Shown here piece after piece: positions 59,226 through 64,000 of a DNA stretch of 64,000 bases (position 1 is its first letter; each line of letters begins with the position of its first letter). Under the pieces are notes generated by a model. That model was not told the origin of the DNA. It made no database searches and saw nothing but the letters and a program-made list of their open reading frames with translations. A program made the position numbers and the translations under genes. This DNA is from Massilia sp. Se16.2.3 (lineage in GTDB: Bacteria > Pseudomonadota > Gammaproteobacteria > Burkholderiales > Burkholderiaceae_D). The DNA is taken from assembly GCF_014171595.1 (NCBI RefSeq), contig NZ_CP050451.1:3348001-3412000 (forward strand), given 5' to 3'.

Positions 59226-59848
59226 CGTGATTTGATCAGGTTCGAGAAGGTCGGCCAGATGTTATTGAGGATAATCGGGTGCGCCTGCGCGGTCGGGTGC
59301 AGGCGGTCGGCCTGGAACAGCGCCGGCTTGTCGGCCACGCCTTCGAGCATGAAGGGCACCAGCGGCGCCTTGTATTCGGTGGCCAGCACCTTGTACATGC
59401 CGAAGAAGCGTTCGGTGTATGCGCGGCCATAGTTCGGCGGCATGCGCATGCCAACCAACATGACTTTCGCCTCCTTCTTCTGCGACAGATTGATCATCTG
59501 GCGCAGGTTGTTTTCTGCCGCCGCCACGGCCAGGCCGCGCAGGCCATCGTTCGCCCCGAGTTCGATGACGACGATCTGTGGCTTGTGCTGATCGAGCAGG
59601 GCCGGCAGGCGTGCGCGTCCGCCGCTGGTGGTTTCGCCGCTGATGCTGGCGTTGACGATGCGCGCGTCGATCTTCTCGCGCTGCAGCTTCTGTTCGAGCA
59701 GGGCGACCCAGCCCGCGCCCCGTGCAAGGCCATATTCGGCCGAGAGGCTATCGCCCAACACCAATACGGTTTTTGGTGCAGAATAAGCGCTCGCCGACGC
59801 GGCCAACATGAGCGCACCGACAGACAATTTCTTGAAAATGGCAAGCAT
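59222..59848 (-). CDS. tesA: Periplasmic GDSL esterase / thioesterase I (TesA/arylesterase)
   Basis: 208 residues with a signal peptide (MLAIFKKLSVGALMLAASAS). SGNH blocks: I VLGDSLSAEYGLARG (Ser), II ASISGETTSGG (Gly), III IELGANDGLRG (Asn), V ADRLHPTAQAH (Asp, His). It cleaves acyl esters and acyl-thioesters in the periplasm. It is divergent from ybbA; the two start codons overlap inside GCATGC. It runs into mnmH by a 4-bp overlap. Confidence 0.92.
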   Translation of the reverse strand: MLAIFKKLSVGALMLAASASAYSAPKTVLVLGDSLSAEYGLARGAGWVALLEQKLQREKIDARIVNASISGETTSGGRARLPALLDQHKPQIVVIELGANDGLRGLAVAAAENNLRQMINLSQKKEAKVMLVGMRMPPNYGRAYTERFFGMYKVLATEYKAPLVPFMLEGVADKPALFQADRLHPTAQAHPIILNNIWPTFSNLIKSR

Positions 59849-60563
59849 GCGTGATAATCCCGAGGGCTATAAAAATACGACCACCGCCGCGGCGGGCCAA
59901 CCGGCCGCGATCGAGGTGGCGGGGCTGTCGAAGCGGGTGGCGGACGCCAGCGGCGAACTCACCATCCTGCACAGTGTCGATTTTACCGTGCAACCGGCCG
60001 AGACGCTTGCCATCGTGGGCGCGTCCGGTTCCGGCAAGTCGACGCTGCTCGGTTTGCTGGCCGGGCTCGACACGCCCAGCAGCGGCCGTGTGCTGCTCGA
60101 TGGCACCGACATCTTCGCGCTCGACGAAGACGACCGCGCCGCCTTCCGCATGGCCAAGCTCGGCTTCGTGTTCCAGTCCTTCCAGCTGCTGCCGCACCTG
60201 ACCGCGGTTGAGAACGTGATGCTGCCGCTTGAACTGCGTGGCGACGGCGAGGCGCGCGCCAAGGCCGAAGCGATGCTCGGCCGGGTGGGGCTTGCCAGCC
60301 GCCTGCGCCACTATCCGAAATACCTGTCCGGCGGCGAGCAGCAGCGCGTGGCCCTGGCGCGTGCTTTTGTTACCGAGCCACCCTTGCTGTTTGCGGACGA
60401 GCCGACGGGCAGCCTGGATGCCACCACCGGCGAAGCGGTCATCGGGCTGATGTTCGAGCTCAATCGCGAGCGTGGGTCGACCCTTGTGCTGGTGACGCAC
60501 GATCCGGCGATGGCGGCACGCTGCGGGCGGACGATTACGATTGCGGCGGGGCGCCTCGTCTGA
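59847..60563 (+). CDS. ybbA: ABC transporter ATPase (YbbA/LolD type)
   Basis: 238 residues from ATG 59847 (MRDNPEGYKN); starts at 59838 and 59808 are also possible but would lie inside tesA. Walker A GASGSGKSTLLGLLAG, signature LSGGEQQRVALARA, Walker B LLFADEPTGSLD, switch His in LVTHDPAMAARCG. It works with a YbbP-type permease, which is not in the window (a hairpin repeat and nnr follow). The tesA/ybbA divergent pair is widely conserved. The LolD-like fold suggests lipoprotein or lysophospholipid handling. Confidence 0.88.
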   Translation: MRDNPEGYKNTTTAAAGQPAAIEVAGLSKRVADASGELTILHSVDFTVQPAETLAIVGASGSGKSTLLGLLAGLDTPSSGRVLLDGTDIFALDEDDRAAFRMAKLGFVFQSFQLLPHLTAVENVMLPLELRGDGEARAKAEAMLGRVGLASRLRHYPKYLSGGEQQRVALARAFVTEPPLLFADEPTGSLDATTGEAVIGLMFELNRERGSTLVLVTHDPAMAARCGRTITIAAGRLV

Positions 60564-60608
60564 AGATGGTGGTGCCGGGTTGTTCCACCCGGCGTCGTGA
60601 CAGGGCGC

Positions 60609-60690
60609 CGTAGCGCGGGCCGTATTGAACGCGTGAGCGGCGCGTACGGTGCGTAGATGCGGACGGCCGGGTGGAGCCGCGCACCCTACG
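60609..60690 (-). repeat. Degenerate hairpin repeat between ybbA and nnr
   Basis: A worn copy read on the reverse strand: GCGTAGGGTGCGCGG on one side, CACGCGTTCAAT-like on the other. It matches the 57922 copy in its end word. It lies in the convergent gap of ybbA and nnr and slightly overlaps the end of nnr. Confidence 0.55.
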
Positions 60691-62209
60691 CCACCGGCAA
60701 GCGGCCTGCCACGAGGTCGTTCAGGGTCTGCCTGACGGCGGCGGGCAATTCGCCGGCCGTCATCCCGATCGGGCCGACGCCGGCGTCCACCAGGCGGTCA
60801 GCCGCCGCGCCATGCATCCAGACCGCACCCATTGCCGCCTCCCAGGCGGGCCACCCTGCGCCAGCAGGGCGCCGCAGACGCCTGCCAGTACGTCGCCGCT
60901 GCCGCCGGTCGCCAGGCCGGGGTTGCCGGTCGGGTTGATCACGACTTCGCCATCCGGCCGCGCCAGCACCGTTCCCGCACCCTTGAGCACGACGACGGCC
61001 TGCATGCGCCGCGCCAGGTCGCGCGCCGCGGCCAGGCGGTCGGCCTGCACCTCGGCGGCGCTGCTGCCGAGCAGGCGCGCCGCTTCCAGCGGATGGGGCG
61101 TGAGGATGGTCTCGGCGCGGCGGCGCGACACGCGCGTTCCCAGCTCGGCGCTGGCGGCGATCAGGTTCAGGCCATCGGCGTCGACGACGATCGGCTGCGC
61201 GGCATCGATGCCGTGGCCCAGCACGCGCATCGCTTCGTTCGAATCTCCCATGCCCGGCCCGAGTACCAGCACGCGGCCGCCGATGTCGAAAGGAGCCCGA
61301 GGGACGGAACATCAGTTCGGGCTGGCTGCTGTCCCAGAGCGGCATTGGCACCGGGTCTGCAGCATCGATCGTCACCGCGAACACGCGGCCGGCGCCGCCG
61401 TACAGCGCGCCGCGCGCGGCCAGCACCGCCGCGCCGACCATGCCATGCGCGCCGCCAAGCACGGCGACGTCGCCATACTCGCCCTTGTGCGCGTTGCTCC
61501 GGCGCGGCACCAGCTGCGCTGCAAAGAGGCCAGGGCTGGCCAGGCGCGCGCGCGGCAGCTCGAACGCTTCCGGGTCCGTCCCCAGTGCATCGACCACGAC
61601 CGCGCCCGCGTGCTCGCGTCCTTCAGCCGTGTGCAGGCCAGGCTTGTCGGCGATGAAGGTGATGGTGTGGGTCGCGCGCACGGCCACGCCTGCGGGGCCG
61701 ACCACGGCGCCGGTATCGGCATCGAGCCCGCTCGGCACGTCCAGCGCCAGCACCGGGCAGCGCAGGAAGGCGACCGCGAGCACCAGCTCGCGGTAGCGGC
61801 CTTCCAGCGGACGCGCCAGGCCGATGCCGAACAGGCCGTCGACCACCAGCGCCCAGTCGCGCACGTCGGGCGCCACGTCGGCGAAGTTGGAATTGCTGGC
61901 GCGGGCGCGCGTCAAGGCCTGCGCCGCTTCGGGAGTCGGCGTGCCGCTGCCGGCCAGGTGCAGCACCACGACGTCGACCCCGGCTTCGCTCAGGTTGGCC
62001 GCCAGCTCGAGGGCGTCGCCGCCGTTGTTGCCGGGACCGGCCAGCACCAGCACCGGTTTGCTCTTCACGTCCCCGAAGCGTTCCAGCACGAGGCTTGCTG
62101 CGGCGCGCCCGGCCTGGCGCATCAGGCTCCCCTGTTCGACCTGGGGCGCGAGGCCCGCTTCGATTGCGCGCACCTGGGCCACGCTGTATAGACTACTTCC
62201 CATCCTCAC
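60686..62209 (-). CDS. nnr: Bifunctional NAD(P)H-hydrate epimerase / ADP-dependent dehydratase, two frameshifts
   Basis: About 507 residues. The N-terminal epimerase half has [20 protein letters not shown] and [17 protein letters not shown]; the C-terminal dehydratase half has [27 protein letters not shown] and [20 protein letters not shown]. It repairs hydrated NAD(P)H: the epimerase interconverts R and S forms, and the dehydratase restores NAD(P)H using ADP. Breaks near 61290 (extra base) and near 60855 (missing base) cancel each other, so start and stop share a frame. Read as sequence errors. Confidence 0.9.
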   Translation of the reverse strand: MRMGSSLYSVAQVRAIEAGLAPQVEQGSLMRQAGRAAASLVLERFGDVKSKPVLVLAGPGNNGGDALELAANLSEAGVDVVVLHLAGSGTPTPEAAQALTRARASNSNFADVAPDVRDWALVVDGLFGIGLARPLEGRYRELVLAVAFLRCPVLALDVPSGLDADTGAVVGPAGVAVRATHTITFIADKPGLHTAEGREHAGAVVVDALGTDPEAFELPRARLASPGLFAAQLVPRRSNAHKGEYGDVAVLGGAHGMVGAAVLAARGALYGGAGRVFAVTIDAADPVPMPLWDSSQPELMFRPSGSFRHRRPRAGTRAGHGRFERSDARAGPRHRCRAADRRRRRWPEPDRRQRRAGNARVAPPRRDHPHAPSAGSGAPARQQRRRGAGRPPGRGARPGAAHAGRRRAQGCGNGAGAAGWRSRDQPDRQPRPGDRRQRRRTGRRLRRPAGAGWPAWEAAMGAVWMHGAAADRLVDAGVGPIGMTAGELPAAVRQTLNDLVAGRLPVA

Positions 62210-62363
62210 TCCGATTCACATGGCTAGGCATGCATTCTCGCCAATTTTGGGCCTCAGCGTGAATACAATTGGCAAAAACTTCAGGCCCGGGCAACGAATG
62301 CGGAAGCGGACGCATACAATAAGCGCACGCAATTTCTACTTTCCACCAGCACGAGGATACACA

Positions 62364-64000
<1,637 letters not shown>

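Overview
The window looks like a chromosomal segment of a high-GC betaproteobacterium of the Burkholderiales, most likely Oxalobacteraceae and Massilia-like. The basis is gene order and protein character: tRNA-Leu, tig, clpP, clpX, lon, hupB, two tRNA-Asp, ppiD; two cyanophycin synthetases; an hpnCDE squalene cassette; thrC, moeA, moaD; divergent tesA and ybbA. The genus is inference. No plasmid, phage or CRISPR signature was seen.

Layout. 0-6.7 kb: end of a molybdenum hydroxylase large subunit, a TerC/CBS/CorC membrane protein, two small proteins, an FAD monooxygenase and a phosphofructokinase. 6.8-15.9 kb: a cyanophycin locus of two converging operons. The forward one has a heme-oxygenase-like diiron protein and cphA. 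The reverse one has isoaspartyl peptidase, cyanophycinase and a second cphA, joined by 4-base ATGA overlaps. 16-22.3 kb: DUF2244 protein, Hsp70-like ATPase, exonuclease, then a metal-uptake operon (DUF2946-like, porin, ZnuA-like, ZnuB-like) with no ATPase gene beside it. 22.4-34 kb: Sel1-repeat protein, prolyl oligopeptidase, an XRE-cupin regulator divergent from kbl, SDR threonine dehydrogenase and sdaA, then thrC, moeA, moaD. 34-43.7 kb: orphan TRAP binding protein, a small self-coupled XRE operon, an HI0933-type flavoprotein, DUF2807 and DUF1700 proteins, and hpnCDE. 43.8-48 kb: RND efflux pair. 48.4-57.9 kb: protein quality-control block. 58-64 kb: mnmH, tesA, ybbA, nnr and the start of a 5-oxoprolinase-type gene.

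How the genes work together. The cyanophycin locus covers making the Asp-Arg polymer, cutting it to beta-Asp-Arg and splitting the dipeptide. kbl, the dehydrogenase and sdaA break threonine and serine down to glycine, acetyl-CoA and pyruvate. tig, clpPX, lon and ppiD handle nascent-chain folding, regulated proteolysis and periplasmic folding.

Two features cut across the window. First, a family of short hairpin repeats with fixed flanks (GTAGGGTG on one side, CACGCGG on the other) and arms that differ between copies but stay complementary; it occupies every convergent gap longer than 100 bp. Second, about 30 single-base frameshifts, mostly in short homopolymer runs, break some twenty otherwise well-formed genes. 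They cluster at about 2-22 kb, 34.8-45 kb and 60.8-62.8 kb, and are best read as sequencing or assembly errors. Genes carrying them are given here with full start-to-end coordinates.
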